A stretch of DNA of 64,000 nt, taken from positions 62,001 through 126,000 of the forward strand of contig NW_004457723.1 in the NCBI RefSeq assembly GCF_000203815.1, read 5' to 3'. This DNA comes from Cavenderia fasciculata (lineage: Eukaryota > Evosea > Eumycetozoa > Acytosteliales > Cavenderiaceae). Numbering within the stretch: position 1 is the first letter of the stretch; every line of letters begins with the position of its first letter. The notes under the pieces were generated by a model. The model saw only the letters and a program-made list of their open reading frames with translations, ran no database searches and was not told the DNA's origin. Shown in pieces: positions 1-10,365 of the stretch. A program made the position numbers and the translations under genes.

Positions 1-1175
1 TTTATTTATTATTTCAAGATCAACCTGATCTATCTTTTAAGGGAAACAGTCCATTACGAATTCCTCTTGAATTTGCACAATGGGTAAAGGAAAACGTTGC
101 CAATGAATCCAGACCACTTGAAAACTATCTATTTGCAATGGATAACTTCTATACATCATTAGAAGTTGCCACTAGACTATCCGACTTTAGATCCAACTAT
201 GGAGACGAAGTAGATGAAGAAGATTTGGATAGTGGTGGTGTTGGTAGCAGTAGCAGTAGTTTGACACATGACAAAGTACACTTTGTTATGACGGTCAGAG
301 CAAATAGACCTTCATATCTATTCTAAAATGGTCTTAAGCCCCATGTAGAATCCAACACCAAAAAACTAGCAGCATGTGCTTTCCCAAAACAAGAGTCTGG
401 ACTTCCACAAGACATATGTGCCGTTGCAATCAATGATAGCAAAATCACGTACTTTTTGACCAATGCTGTCGAACCAACGGTTAGTGAAGGAGGCAAAAAG
501 CTATCAGTCCAAAGCGAGTACAACAACACCACACATGGAGTTGACCTATCAGGTCAATTTGCCTCCTCTTGTAGATCATATCCTCACCGAAAGTTCAAAT
601 ACACGCATGTCAACTTCTTTTCTCAGTTAGATAGGGCCATGATCAATGCCTACTGTATTTACAAGGCCCTTACAACCGAAATACGACTCCAGTTTTCAGA
701 ATTTGTATCACATGTTGTCCAAACCAAACTCAATCTACCTCTACCCGCAACTAGCAGGAAGAGGAAACCCATCCCCGATCAACAACAAGAACTATCATCT
801 ATCGTGGTTGAAGGAAGAATCGGCGGCGACGAGGGCGAACAAGAAAGACTACCTCCAATCATGGAGTTACTCCCACAAGATCCATCAGACAATCACAGAG
901 TGGATCATATACTTTGTACAAGTGATTCCCGTTCTAAATGCTTTTGGTGTGAAGCAAATCAACCAGTGAATAATGGACCAAAGAAACGCGGTCGTGCTCC
1001 CACCTATAAAACAAAAACAAGAGTAAAAACTATGTGTAATTCCTGTGGTGTTCATATGCACACTCATTGTTATGTAGATTCACACCTGAGTCTAACACAA
1101 AATGGTGATTTTGACCGGCTAAAGGCATTAGTCAAGCGATACCACCTCCAACAACAAAAACAACAACAACAATAG
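1..1175 (+). pseudogene. piggyBac-family transposase remnant (DNA transposon)
   Basis: The frame through positions 3-1175 encodes the C-terminal half of a piggyBac-type DDE transposase; the N-terminal part lies beyond the window edge. The family's three acidic positions can be placed: Asp in MDNFYTS (about 138), Asp in INDSKITYFL (about 432), and Asp in the NNTTHGVD motif (about 540). NAYCIYKAL (about 640) follows, as in piggyBac. A Cys-rich C-terminal finger (CFWCEAN ... MCNSCGVHMHTHC, 940-1075) matches the family's zinc-binding tail. An in-frame TAA at 324-326 interrupts the otherwise continuous frame, so this copy is inactive as it stands. A plain cut-and-paste DNA transposon; family call is firm, activity is not expected. 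Confidence 0.85.
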
Positions 1176-1796
1176 CAAAAGTGTTACCTAAAATTGTAAA
1201 TAAAAGAACAATAGCTTCATATAAACCTATCTTTATATATATATATAATATATATACCGTTAGATGCGGGATAATAGCGCAGCTCCTAATAGGTAGGAAC
1301 CATTCAAGACCATTAAGCCTCTGCCCGGGTGATCGTTATCATCTTTTCAAGAAGAAAAAATCGATTCTTTTAATGACCCGCGAGACTATAAATATCATAT
1401 TATCTGTTCCAAAAAGGAGAATGGGTATCTAATGTGTAGAACCAACAACAAACAAATGCAAGTTACTACCATGGGATAAGCTCGATCTAGGTCTCACGAC
1501 TCGCTAGATAACTTATAACATTGGTGTAAACATCCCAACTGTCCTTTGTCTATTCTCCTATTTTGTAGCAAACTAAAGTACTATTCTATCCTTTATATAT
1601 ATATATATACATATATCAAATATAGGTAATATATTATCTCTTTAATAACTACAATGTTTGTTATTATTGACCTTGTACTCTGAAGACATTGAAACTTGAA
1701 ATCTCCAACCGAAACCCTTATTTGGTAATTGATCAAAGATTATGGTATTGATCATCAAAAGATAATAAAATAGCAGCAGAGAATGAAACAAAACAA
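1176..1796. other. spacer between piggyBac remnant and virus-like element
   Basis: No gene seen. The stretch holds short TA runs near 1233-1255 and 1592-1615 and a less AT-rich patch (1260-1530) that belongs to no ORF I can support. It should contain the 3' end of the piggyBac element, but no clear terminal repeat could be paired because the 5' end is outside the window. A short phrase (about 19 nt, GATCAAAGATTATGG...) occurs near 1732 and again near 1799. Confidence 0.4.
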
Positions 1797-2219
1797 ATGA
1801 TCAAAGATTATGGTATTCAGTTAAAACCCTATGGCTCAGGTGCAACTCTTCACTTTATGATGCCAAAGGATGACTTGTTAAATTTATTTAAAACTAGAAC
1901 GTTTATATCAGATATTGACGAGTTTGTTGATGATGATGATGCCGATAATGATGTTGATCGACTTAATAATCCAAACTACGATAAAATCACCTTGGAGAAT
2001 ATTGCATTGAAGAAACGTGTTGCCGAGTTGGAAAAAGTTTTAAAGACCCGACCAACTATTGAGGTTGATGATGATATTGTAGATGTCTCGTTTGATGATA
2101 CAGTGGACAATGATGAAGATGATTTCGATATTGATGATTTATCTTTTGACGATTCAAGTGATGATGACAGTCATATCTTTCAAACCATCTCTTCATTTAA
2201 ATCTAAAAATAAAAAGTAA
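1797..2219 (+). CDS. acidic protein in virus-like element, function unknown
   Basis: An open 140-codon frame. The N-terminal third is mixed (IKDYGIQLKPYG, then a hydrophobic stretch), the centre has a short coiled-coil-like segment (LENIALKKRVAELEKVL, residues about 65-80), and the rest is dominated by Asp/Glu runs ending in a Lys-rich tail. I recognise no family. It is grouped with the virus-like element because it shares strand and spacing with the capsid and ATPase parts; it could equally be an adjacent host fragment. Confidence 0.45.
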   Translation: MIKDYGIQLKPYGSGATLHFMMPKDDLLNLFKTRTFISDIDEFVDDDDADNDVDRLNNPNYDKITLENIALKKRVAELEKVLKTRPTIEVDDDIVDVSFDDTVDNDEDDFDIDDLSFDDSSDDDSHIFQTISSFKSKNKK

Positions 2220-2372
2220 TAATAATAATAATGTCTATGAGATAATATTATTAATCATTGTACTTCTTATTTGGCTTACGTACCCTCTTTGTATATTAAT
2301 TATTTACTGGTAAAAGAAAATGAAAGAATTGAAGTCACTGACGAAATTTAATTTATCAATATAGAGTATATT

Positions 2373-3210
2373 ATGGAACAAGTCGTAAGCAACGAATTAG
2401 ATTATAGACCATTGTTGGTTTCGGAACCAGAATACGAATATACAAGATTATTCCCACAATCAGGCACGACATACACAACAGTCTCTGCGGGAGGAAATGA
2501 TGCCATCTTTGAAATCCCTCCATCCAAAGCATACAATTTTGGTAAGTCTTGGTTTCAATTTTCTTTTACTCTACCTGTTGTAGCAAACTTTGGGTATGCA
2601 TTTGCTGACTTTACACAAGAGGTGGTTTATATTTAATGGATCACACTAATTTTCATTTGCACTCAAAGATGGTCACCAAAATCAATAAGCAATTAACAGA
2701 GGCAATGAATTCGTACAACAATGCTCCTGGCACTGGCACACAAACATATCTTCCATGTTATTCAAGTAATGCATTGGCTGGAACTGCGAATTCGTACAAC
2801 AATGCTCCTGGCACTGGCACACAAACATATCTTCCATGTTATATGATAATAATCTCACTGATACTAATCTTGACCATTTCTACACAAATTTAAACAATAA
2901 TAGGTGCATGCAATATGATTACTATCCTGCGTCACTTGATGATTACAAGGCACTTCGAAAAGTTCTCATTGATTCAACTATTCAAACACCAAACATTCAC
3001 AATTACAACTGGGTATGGATTGAAGAGTTTGGAGATGGATGCTACAACTTTAATCAAGACAACGTCGTAACAGGTATTGATCTTAATCTAGGCGAACAGA
3101 AATGGGACTTTATTGGCTTTTTCGGTGTTGCCACCAATCTTACTCACCAATCGACTGTGGTATGCAAAAGAAAACTTGTTATTACTGCTAATGGTCTAAC
3201 TTTAGTCTAA
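2373..3210 (+). pseudogene. probable capsid protein gene of the virus-like element, broken
   Basis: Translated pieces across this span share a composition rich in Asn, Tyr, Phe and Thr with beta-strand-like alternation. The opening (after about 40 residues: a TTVSAGGNDAIFEIPPSKAY segment) resembles the N-terminal strand region of double jelly-roll capsid proteins of Polinton-like viruses, where a Gly-rich turn is followed by FEIP. Position next to the packaging ATPase supports a structural role. The gene is broken in about two or three places. The capsid call is inference from context and style; a minor capsid or penton protein is the main alternative. Confidence 0.45.
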
Positions 3211-3248
3211 AGAAAACATTATTTTATTTATCTCTATTAAATAATATA

Positions 3249-3602
3249 ATGAAATACAAACTATCGTCACAATCAATCATCAAGACAATACCAATTGGAG
3301 GTGTGATACCAGCAAATGGAAAGCTATATTCACCAATTAACTTGGACTTTATTCCAGATGTTGTTACTCTCAAATATTACTCTGTGAGTGGAAACCTGAT
3401 GGACTTGTATATACTATCAGAACAACACTAATCAGTGATAATTGTATGTTAAATTTTATTACAAATGGATCGGAAAAATGTAGTTAATAAATCAAATATT
3501 AATATTCAAGGCAGTTATTCATTTGAATGTGTTGATCAAAACAATGCATATTTGAACAGCCAACTTGAAATAGCATTGGTCATCGAGTTTATCAAGTATT
3601 AA
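3249..3602 (+). other. short ORFs inside the virus-like element
   Basis: Two short plus-strand ORFs (about 60 and 45 codons) lie between the probable capsid gene and the ATPase. Both have the Asn/Ser/Ile-rich, strand-like look of virion proteins, but neither is long enough for a family call. They may be small genes or leftovers of one structural gene. Confidence 0.35.
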
Positions 3603-3623
3603 TCTCATCTATTTGTATATAAT

Positions 3624-4456
3624 ATGATAAAGGTATCAAAGATTAACAATGTAGTAGTAGAACCGATCAAACTACCTCAACCACCGAAATATATTCTTGG
3701 CTCAGATATGTTTAATCAAGTCAGTGCAAATATCTTGTTGTGTGCACCGAAGAATAGTGGTAAGACAGTAGTGATTAAAAAGATATTAGATGAATGTGCT
3801 AACAGAGACACAAAAGTTATTATTTTTTGTGCAACAGTGAACAATGATGCAAGTTGGTTGGATACAAAAAGATTTAACAAGAAGAGAAATTCCTTTTCAT
3901 TCCTTTACAAGTATCTATGAAGACAAGATTAACCTTTTGGATGCTTTGATATCAACACTTCAGAATCAACGACAGTACAAAAAAAGCACTCAACGCCAAG
4001 ATGTTCCTCTCCGACAACCAGGAGCCCCTATTATTTTAACAAGTAATGATGATCTTGAATCGCATGGTGCTGAGCCTAAGAACAAGAACCAAGTATGTAG
4101 CGCCGGATTACATTATCATATTCGATGATATATCAAATGAACTAAAAGATGCATCTATTCCAAAGCTTATGAAAATACATCGTCACTTCTCATCAAAGAT
4201 TATTATTAGTACTCAATCATGGAAAGACACATCGGCTAGTATTAGAAAAGGTAATTTAGATTATGTATTGTTATTTAAAAACATTAATGACGATACCTTA
4301 AAGATAATCTATGAAGAGCTATCACTAACCATTCCAATTGAATTATTTAAACAGATATATCAACACGCAACATTGGAAAAGTATCATTTCCTTTACATTA
4401 ATAGAAATGGTGATTTTAGAAAGGATTTCGATCAAAAGTATCAGTTGTCAGATTAA
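3624..4456 (+). pseudogene. packaging ATPase (A32/FtsK-HerA type) of the virus-like element, broken
   Basis: The strongest diagnostic part of the element. A Walker A motif (LLCAPKNSGKTVV) lies about 40 residues from the start and is followed by a beta strand IIFCATVN. A Walker B-type strand ends IIFDDIS, and a downstream IIISTQSWKD fits the sensor region. This order is that of the genome-packaging ATPases of Polintons, Polinton-like viruses, adenovirus IVa2 relatives and A32 of large DNA viruses, which drive DNA into the capsid. The gene is broken in about one or two places. Family call confident; placement within the group not resolved. Confidence 0.75.
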
Positions 4457-4481
4457 TATAATATTCTCTATTAGTATAATA

Positions 4482-4868
4482 ATGTCAAGAGCAGCACCAG
4501 TATTACATGCACAAGCAGCAATGAGAGATGCATACGGAACAGGCAGGAGATATGGAGGAGCAATATCTAGCTATGGTGGACCATCAATGCAAACATCATT
4601 AGGCGGACAACAAGGAGAGGGATTCTTCGATTGGTTAAAGAAAGCACATGATTTTGTTAAAGATAACAAGCTAATATCAAGAGGAGCTAAAGCTTTAGGA
4701 GATGCTGGTGTACCATTTGTTGGCAAGGTTGGTGATGTAGCAGGTTCATTAGGATATGGTCAAAGAAGAGTGAGACCAAGAACAAGACGACAAGCCGGGG
4801 GGACCTCATACGGCATAAATGGAGGCCGAAAGGGCACTGGTAAGAAAAGAGGAACCAGAAAAAAGTAA
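4482..4868 (+). CDS. small basic virion protein, pVI/pX-like, of the virus-like element
   Basis: An open frame of 128 codons starting at an ATG 23 nt after the ATPase frame ends. The N-terminus is Ala/Gly/Tyr-rich. A central amphipathic segment (GEGFFDWLKKAHDFVKDNK, residues about 46-64) leads into a Gly/Ala-rich hydrophobic stretch ending LGYGQRR, and the tail is strongly basic (RPRTRRQ ... GKKRGTRKK). Small proteins with a membrane-active amphipathic helix and an Arg/Lys tail are common in adenovirus, adintovirus and Polinton-like virions, where they bind DNA or lyse membranes. The role is inferred from these traits and position. It looks whole. Confidence 0.5.
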   Translation: MSRAAPVLHAQAAMRDAYGTGRRYGGAISSYGGPSMQTSLGGQQGEGFFDWLKKAHDFVKDNKLISRGAKALGDAGVPFVGKVGDVAGSLGYGQRRVRPRTRRQAGGTSYGINGGRKGTGKKRGTRKK

Positions 4869-4893
4869 ATCACCCTAATTCTTTATTTTATAT

Positions 4894-5463
4894 TTATTTT
4901 ATCGTTAAAGAATCCAAACTATGAACAGATTCTGAACTAATTTGAAGTGATGATAAATTTAAACTTGATGAACTAAAATCTAATGGTTCTCCAGCTAAAA
5001 AAAATAAAAGAAATAAAATAGTTAATTTAATTTGTGCAAATAAATGTAATGGTGTATTTCCTTGAATATCTCTTGATGTTATCTAAATAAATAAAAAGAA
5101 TAAAAAGAATAAATATTAATATAACAATGTTCTATCTTTGTTATTAATAATATAATATTACCTTTAAATCTGAAGATTTTAAAAATATCATCAACATTTG
5201 AATACGGCAATTAAATGGGTGGCAGGAACACCTTCAGTATCACAAACGTTGATATCAATCTTTGGTTTTGCCAATAAATGCTCAAATGCAACCAAATCAT
5301 GATCCTTGATAGCCTTGATAAAAGGATTCTTGTCCTTTTCGGCCTTTTCCTTGTCGAAACGTATCTTTAGTCGTAGATCACCTGTTACCTTGTCATCTGG
5401 TTTAATCGGGACAAGTGGATACCATTTAATAGTATCTAGTGTTGATAAATTCCTACCCTCCAT
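4894..5463 (-). CDS. short ankyrin-repeat protein, possibly frameshifted
   Basis: The ATG at 5463 opens a 90-codon exon. Its end (DTEGVPATHLIAVF) is the first half of an ankyrin repeat, and a second exon (about 5082-4894) begins ITSRDIQGNTPLHLF, the start of the next repeat, and ends SLDSLTIK. If the repeat continues as MLMIFLKSSDLK across 5160-5195, spacing between the two Asp-x-x-Gly-x-T/A-P motifs is the canonical 33 residues or close to it, but that needs a one-base frame change near 5193 before the GTAATA donor. An alternative donor inside the first exon keeps the frame but shortens the repeat. Either a small degenerate ankyrin gene or a pseudogene beside the virus-like element. Confidence 0.5.
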
Positions 5464-5683
5464 TACTATAGTAGTAGTAGAGTAGAGTAGAGTAAATGCT
5501 ATCCTAGATTCTTTTCTATCCTCTTTCTATATCTCTACACTCTCTCTTTCTTCTCTATCTATCTCTTAGTTTCTTCTTTCTTCTAGGATATATTTAATAA
5601 ATAAATAAATAATAAATAAACAATAATAAGAAGCTTCTCATCGATCTTTTCACTGTACAGCGGTCACCACCGATCAGAATCTC

Positions 5684-6602
5684 TCAGATACACCAACAAT
5701 TACCATTGATATCATTTTGGATATTTTGAGTTGATAGAACGCGATTTGTGTCTTCAGAAGAGTTCTTGGCTGTGTATGTGTTGCCTTTTTCGTCTTGTAC
5801 AAGGCTAGAGGCACGGAGAAGAGATTCAGGAACATGAAAAGATTTTAAAACAGTTCTGTACAGAAAAAGGATTAATATTAATATTAATCCTTTCAATACT
5901 TTTATGAAGAGAGATAGAAACAGTTGATGTACATACAAAATGAAATCCTCGTCATCATTCACCATAACTCGTTTTTGTTCACCTTGATACGTAACCCAAA
6001 CAAATTGATTCACGTCTAAAGAAACTAGGTGGAGATTTAAGAATGTTTATATTAATAGTTATTAAATGAATTAAAAAAATGTGATTTAACATAGATAAAG
6101 AAAATTGGCATACCTTGTTGAGAATCTTCACTAGCAGCTGGGTCAGACAATCTAACAACCAATTTTCCAGAAGATACGATTTTAGAACACATTGTAGAAT
6201 CGTTCAAGGGAACATCTTTTTCTTGTTGCTTCAAAATAATTTCAAATGTATCCAGAGCCTTTCCTTGGAGATCTTTAAATGAATTGGAGGTAGAAACAAA
6301 TTTTTTGACATGATAGATCACCGATTGGTCGTCACCTTCGAACAAGGCTTGGCGACTTTTGTAATAGACCCAAACTGAGATAGAGATCCAAGTTGTTGCT
6401 TGGTCGTTGAGTTGTTTGTCCCAATACTTGTTGAATGTTGAGTAAATCGACTGATGTAACTCTTCCAAAGTAGTGGTTGAGATGCTTTGGTTTGAGGACA
6501 GACTCGAGAGTCTTTTTTAGAGGTGACAATGAATTTTTTATCAAATGATGTTAGCCCCCCCCTGAAAAAGAGATTGATCGGCAAAAAGAAAGAGTAGTTC
6601 AT
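5684..6602 (-). CDS. uncharacterised three-exon gene, 5' end uncertain or broken
   Basis: Three pieces join well at GT/AG sites. The main exon (to about 6112) contains SIYSTFNKYWDKQL and VVRLSDPAASEDSQQ; a middle exon reads VNQFVWVTYQGEQKRVMV; a last exon ends NGNCWCI. The final four residues, CWCI, could be a CaaX-type prenylation box, but this is weak. The frame of the main exon has no ATG: a stop lies upstream, and the only ATG-started frames (6602, 6544) run in other frames across an eight-G run at about 6547-6554. The 5' end is therefore either frameshifted or spliced from a small unseen exon. No family recognised. Confidence 0.4.
5866..5893. repeat. 28-bp perfect palindrome in an intron
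   Basis: AAAGGATTAATA followed by its exact inverse, centred at 5879/5880, inside the second intron of the uncharacterised gene at 5.7-6.6 kb. It may be chance in AT-rich DNA, but it includes GG/CC ends and has no mismatch. Confidence 0.8.
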
Positions 6603-6723
6603 GTGTTTTAAAATAATGATTTGTGCTTTTTAAAAGGAAAGTTTCGTTTATTACTTAAACCATTTAAATTATTAGGATCTAAGTGTACACTTAACACTCT
6701 AACCAACTTGGGGGATTTACAAT

Positions 6724-7025
6724 TTATCTGTACTTGTGGAATCCAATAGCGTTGGCGGACTCACGGAAGCAACGTCTGCACATGTTGAGACCATACTTTC
6801 TGATGAGACCGTGGTGGTTTCCGCACTTACGGCTAAAATTAAATAATAATAATAATATGATAGTAGTAGGTAGTAGGAGATAATGATGTTTATGTTAGAA
6901 AACCTTGATCTGTATTTATCGATAACTACGACATCTCTTTGGTAGAGAGAATGAATTGACATTTACCATTGTCTGGAACCTGGACCGTAGTTTCCTGGGT
7001 GAGTTAACCATAATTCTCTTGCCAT
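6724..7025 (-). CDS. rps29: 40S ribosomal protein S29 (uS14)
   Basis: Two exons, 7025-6967 and 6832-6724, join in frame to 55 residues, the normal length for this protein. The sequence starts [19 protein letters not shown] and ends AIGFHKYR. The four zinc ligands are visible: CRKC early (its first Cys codon is split by the intron) and CRRC later. It is a small-subunit protein near the mRNA channel and tRNA head. The 134-nt intron has a GTAAAT donor and TTTTAG acceptor. Downstream lies the uncharacterised gene on the same strand; upstream is a 1.3-kb gene-free stretch that must carry the promoter. Confidence 0.97.
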
Positions 7026-8362
7026 TTTACTATTAGAATGTTAAGTAATGATAATGATAATAATAATGTTAGTTTTAAGTTTTTTTTTCATAGTCGAGCA
7101 CCGAAACAGCAGAAATATATCATTTTTTTTTTTTGAACATAGATTCGAAAAAAAAAAAAGACCCTCCTCGTTGATTGATGATCATGATCGTCGTCTACGT
7201 ATATATATATGTATGTGTTGTGTTGATATGTATGTGATTATGTAAGGAGTATTAATTATTAATGATTATTATTATTAATATAAAAGTTGAAGAATCACAT
7301 GTGGCTGATGATCGTGATTGATGAGTGTCATAGCTGTTGTTGTTGTTGGTTTGATCTGTATATATGTGTGGTGTGTAGTATTGGTATGATCTATGTATTA
7401 AATATATTTCTGCTGTTTCGTTTTCTCTTGATTTATGATCTGCTGTGTAACATGATAACTCACTAATATTCCCTTTAGTATGTATATAAACAGAAACAGA
7501 AAAAGGATTTGTCAATTGACGAGAAGTCTCTTTTGTGCAGAGAGGCGAAAAAAAAATTGAAAAAAAAATGAAAAAAATCGATTCGAACTTTACGTTTGTT
7601 TGTAATTTTTTTTCTTTTTTTCAAAGCTCCTACAAATTTTGCCCATCGCTACAATCACCTCTCATTATAAAAATAAGGTGAAGACCCCCTCAACCCTTCA
7701 TATATTAATATTAAATCCAAAAGAAGACAACAAACAATGATTAATTTAAATTATAATTTTATTTTATTAATATTAACATGAAATAAAGAGTAAGAGTAGG
7801 GAGTAGGGAGGTAAGGGTTGTTGGTTGGTTGGTGGGAGAAGAATAATAAATATATTTGGTTTGGTAAGTATAAGACATGATATATTTATGTTATTACTAT
7901 GTGACAAATTGTGTGATTGGTTGAGAGGAGGAGGTTCTCTTTTGGTTGTTTGTGTTGACAAAGTTGGTTGGGGGATGGTAGTTTTTGTTTGTCAAATGCA
8001 AGCAAAGAGGGATGGTTGATTGATGGAGAGAGTGTTTGTTGAATACCATTCCTTTTTTTTAGTTGGTACTATTAATTTGTTATTTGTTATTGGTTAGAGA
8101 TATAGAGATGGATTGTCTCTTTTCTTCATTTACTGGTTATCAAAGGTGGGAATTGAATAAGATATTTTTGAAATGTGAGAATGATGTGTAATGTAATGTA
8201 ATGTAATGTATTATGCATATTGATTTGTTATTATTGTTATTGTTATTGTTGTTGGGAGAGAATGATATGAAATTACATATCATTAAATTTGGATAGAGTA
8301 AGTTGTTGATTGTGTAACGTATGAATGAATGAATGAATAAATGATGGAGATTCTAGAATAGC
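7026..8362. other. gene-free spacer between rps29 and GSK3
   Basis: No coding region supported. It holds the rps29 promoter side (long A/T runs at 7115-7160 and 7545-7625), GGTTGG-rich low-complexity DNA at 7800-8000, a TAATG run near 8190-8212, a GTTATT run near 8228-8255 and a GAAT tetranucleotide run near 8322-8340. Short ORFs here are low-complexity and have no recognisable domain. Confidence 0.5.
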
Positions 8363-9312
8363 TTATGATGATTCTGTCGTGGTTGTGCTAGTACTTGTAT
8401 TGCCGCCACTACCCGAGGATGATGAAGTTGTACCTTGAGGAGAAGATGCGTTTGTGACATTGTTATTGTTGTTATTATTGTTATTATTGTTATTGTTAGA
8501 GTTTGGTGATGGAGTGGGAGTGGTGGTAGAAGATGATAGGGTTTGATTGGGGAAGAGAGGTGATGGCTGCTCAATGGTGTGCATGGCATGGCTGGGGATG
8601 AGGACCTTGGCCAATTTGGCGCCCATGGCCAACTGCTCGGCAACAGTAAAGTTAAAAAGTTGTGGTAGTGGTTTGCCATCGGGTAGGGTGGTCTTTGGAT
8701 CTCTCAACTCATCAAAGAATGGATGCGCACAAATTTCAGTTGGTTTGAGACGTGATGATGGATCATAATGAAGAATTTTTGATATTAAATCAATTGCTTC
8801 ATTTGGTACCTAAAAATATAAATAAAAAAAAGGAAAGAAAAGGAAATACATTATTAATAACTCTTTTTGTTTACCTTTCTTTTTCTTTTTCTATTTCTAT
8901 TTTACTTACATCTTTTGATTTAAATACTTTTGACCATGGATTTGCTTTAATTTCAGGGAATTTAAATGGTGAATAATATGGATTCATGACATGAATCTGT
9001 TCTTTTGTTGGAGTTCCCAACACCTTGATGATTTCAACCAATTGGTCGACTCCATTTTCACCGGGGAATAGTGGTTGCCCAAGTAGTAGTTCTGCCAATA
9101 CACAACCAAGTGACCAAACATCAATCGAAGTTGTATAGTTTGTCGAGCCGAAAATCAACTCTGGGGCTCTATAATGCCTTGAGCAGATATATGAAACGTT
9201 TGCCTCTCCTTTGATTAAGATTTTTGCACTAAACAAATAAAAAAGAGAGAAAAAAAGTATTAGGCTTGATGTTCAAATCAATCTTTTTTTGATTATAAAA
9301 GTTTATCTTCTT

Positions 9313-9344
<32 letters not shown>

Positions 9345-10365
9345 CTTCCAAAGTCACACAACTTTAAAATACTAGTATTGGTATCTAATAATAAATTTTG
9401 TGGTTTAATATCTCTATGGCAAATACCCAAAGAGTGAATGTAACTAATGGCTCGACATAATTGATAGATATATAACTATAAATAGATAGATAGATAGATA
9501 AATACATGTTAATATTTGTAGGACAAACATTGTCACTGTCTGTCTAACATACTTTAACGTAAATCAATGGAATGGGTTGTTTTGAAATGGTGTAATGTCT
9601 TGACACACGATAAACAGTGTCTGGTACATATTCTAAAACCAAGTTTAGATATACTTCATCATTCTAAATTAAAAATAAATAATATATATCAATTAATTAA
9701 TTTTGATGTCTGTAATTTGTCTGTAATTTGTCTGTTATTTGTTGTTGTTGTTGTTTACTTACATCAGAAGTATAGAAACTGTTTTTTAATTGTACTATAT
9801 TAATATGATTTAACATTTTCATTATTTGTAATTCACGATTCTAAATGTAATTATAGGTGGGTAAGGTAAGGGAAGAAATAGTTAGTATCGTTGTCCATCC
9901 ATTTTATTTTATCTCTTTTCCTCTATTCTTCTTACCTTGTATCTTTGATCTTGTAATACTTTTTTGATTGCTACAACTTCTTTGGTGTCTGATACAATGG
10001 CTTGTGTAACTACACCAAATGAACCATTACCGATGATTCCTTCAGTTATATAGCATACTCCATTTGATTTAATAATGACCTTATCAAACTTGTTTCGAAG
10101 TTTGTTCTTGTTCTTTTCTTCTTCTTTTTTATCTATATTATCATCGTGAGTATTATTATTTATAGTATAAGAGACATGTTAGTTTCTTTCTGTCTGTTGT
10201 TGTTGTTGTTCCATTCATCCATTGACATTCATATTTCATTCCACTCAAATAATATCTTAATCTGTATATCATATGAATGTATGATATGTATATGTATGTA
10301 TGCATGTATGTAAGAATCTATCACATCAACTTACCCATGTTTTGAGTTGGATCTTTTGTGCTCAT
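8363..10365 (-). CDS. gskA: glycogen synthase kinase 3
   Basis: Seven coding exons give a full serine/threonine kinase of the GSK3 family, which phosphorylates primed substrates and controls cell-fate choice in dictyostelids. Visible in order: Gly loop IGNGSFGVV, catalytic Lys in VAIKKVLQD, helix segment [10 protein letters not shown], catalytic loop [16 protein letters not shown], then the activation segment with the regulatory tyrosine in [18 protein letters not shown], and the C-lobe [20 protein letters not shown]. The first exon (10365-10335) encodes [10 protein letters not shown]. The C-terminus is a Pro/Ser/Asn-rich tail with a poly-Asn run, beyond the usual core. A CTT microsatellite sits in one intron. 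The family call is very firm; the start is the only ATG giving an open first exon. Confidence 0.95.
9306..9343. repeat. (CTT)n microsatellite in a GSK3 intron
   Basis: About twelve uninterrupted CTT units next to the acceptor-side exon of GSK3 on the plus-strand reading. On the sense strand it is a GAA run just after the donor. Confidence 0.9.

Larger units (their letters stand above)
1797..4868 (+). mobile_element. Polinton-like virus fossil (partial, broken)
   Basis: Five plus-strand parts in tight order: an acidic protein, a probable capsid gene, short ORFs of unknown role, an A32/FtsK-type packaging ATPase, and a small basic Gly/Arg-rich protein with an amphipathic segment. That mix is typical of the virion-morphogenesis block of Polintons and Polinton-like viruses. 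At about 3 kb it is a fragment: no polymerase, integrase or protease is visible and no terminal repeats could be paired. The element is broken, with about four breaks in all over the capsid and ATPase parts, while the acidic and basic proteins look whole. Motifs are still easy to read, so it is probably a fairly young fossil. Ends are only the outermost recognisable genes. Confidence 0.7.

Noticed and set aside
1260-1530. A possible tRNA or small nuclear RNA in the less AT-rich patch
   Set aside because: No cloverleaf, no convincing A/B boxes and no recognised conserved core could be drawn.
6052-6468. Crinkler-type N-terminal domain for the uncharacterised gene
   Set aside because: Only a vague resemblance around VWVTYQGEQKRVMV; no LxLFLAK/HVLVVVP-type motif is seen.
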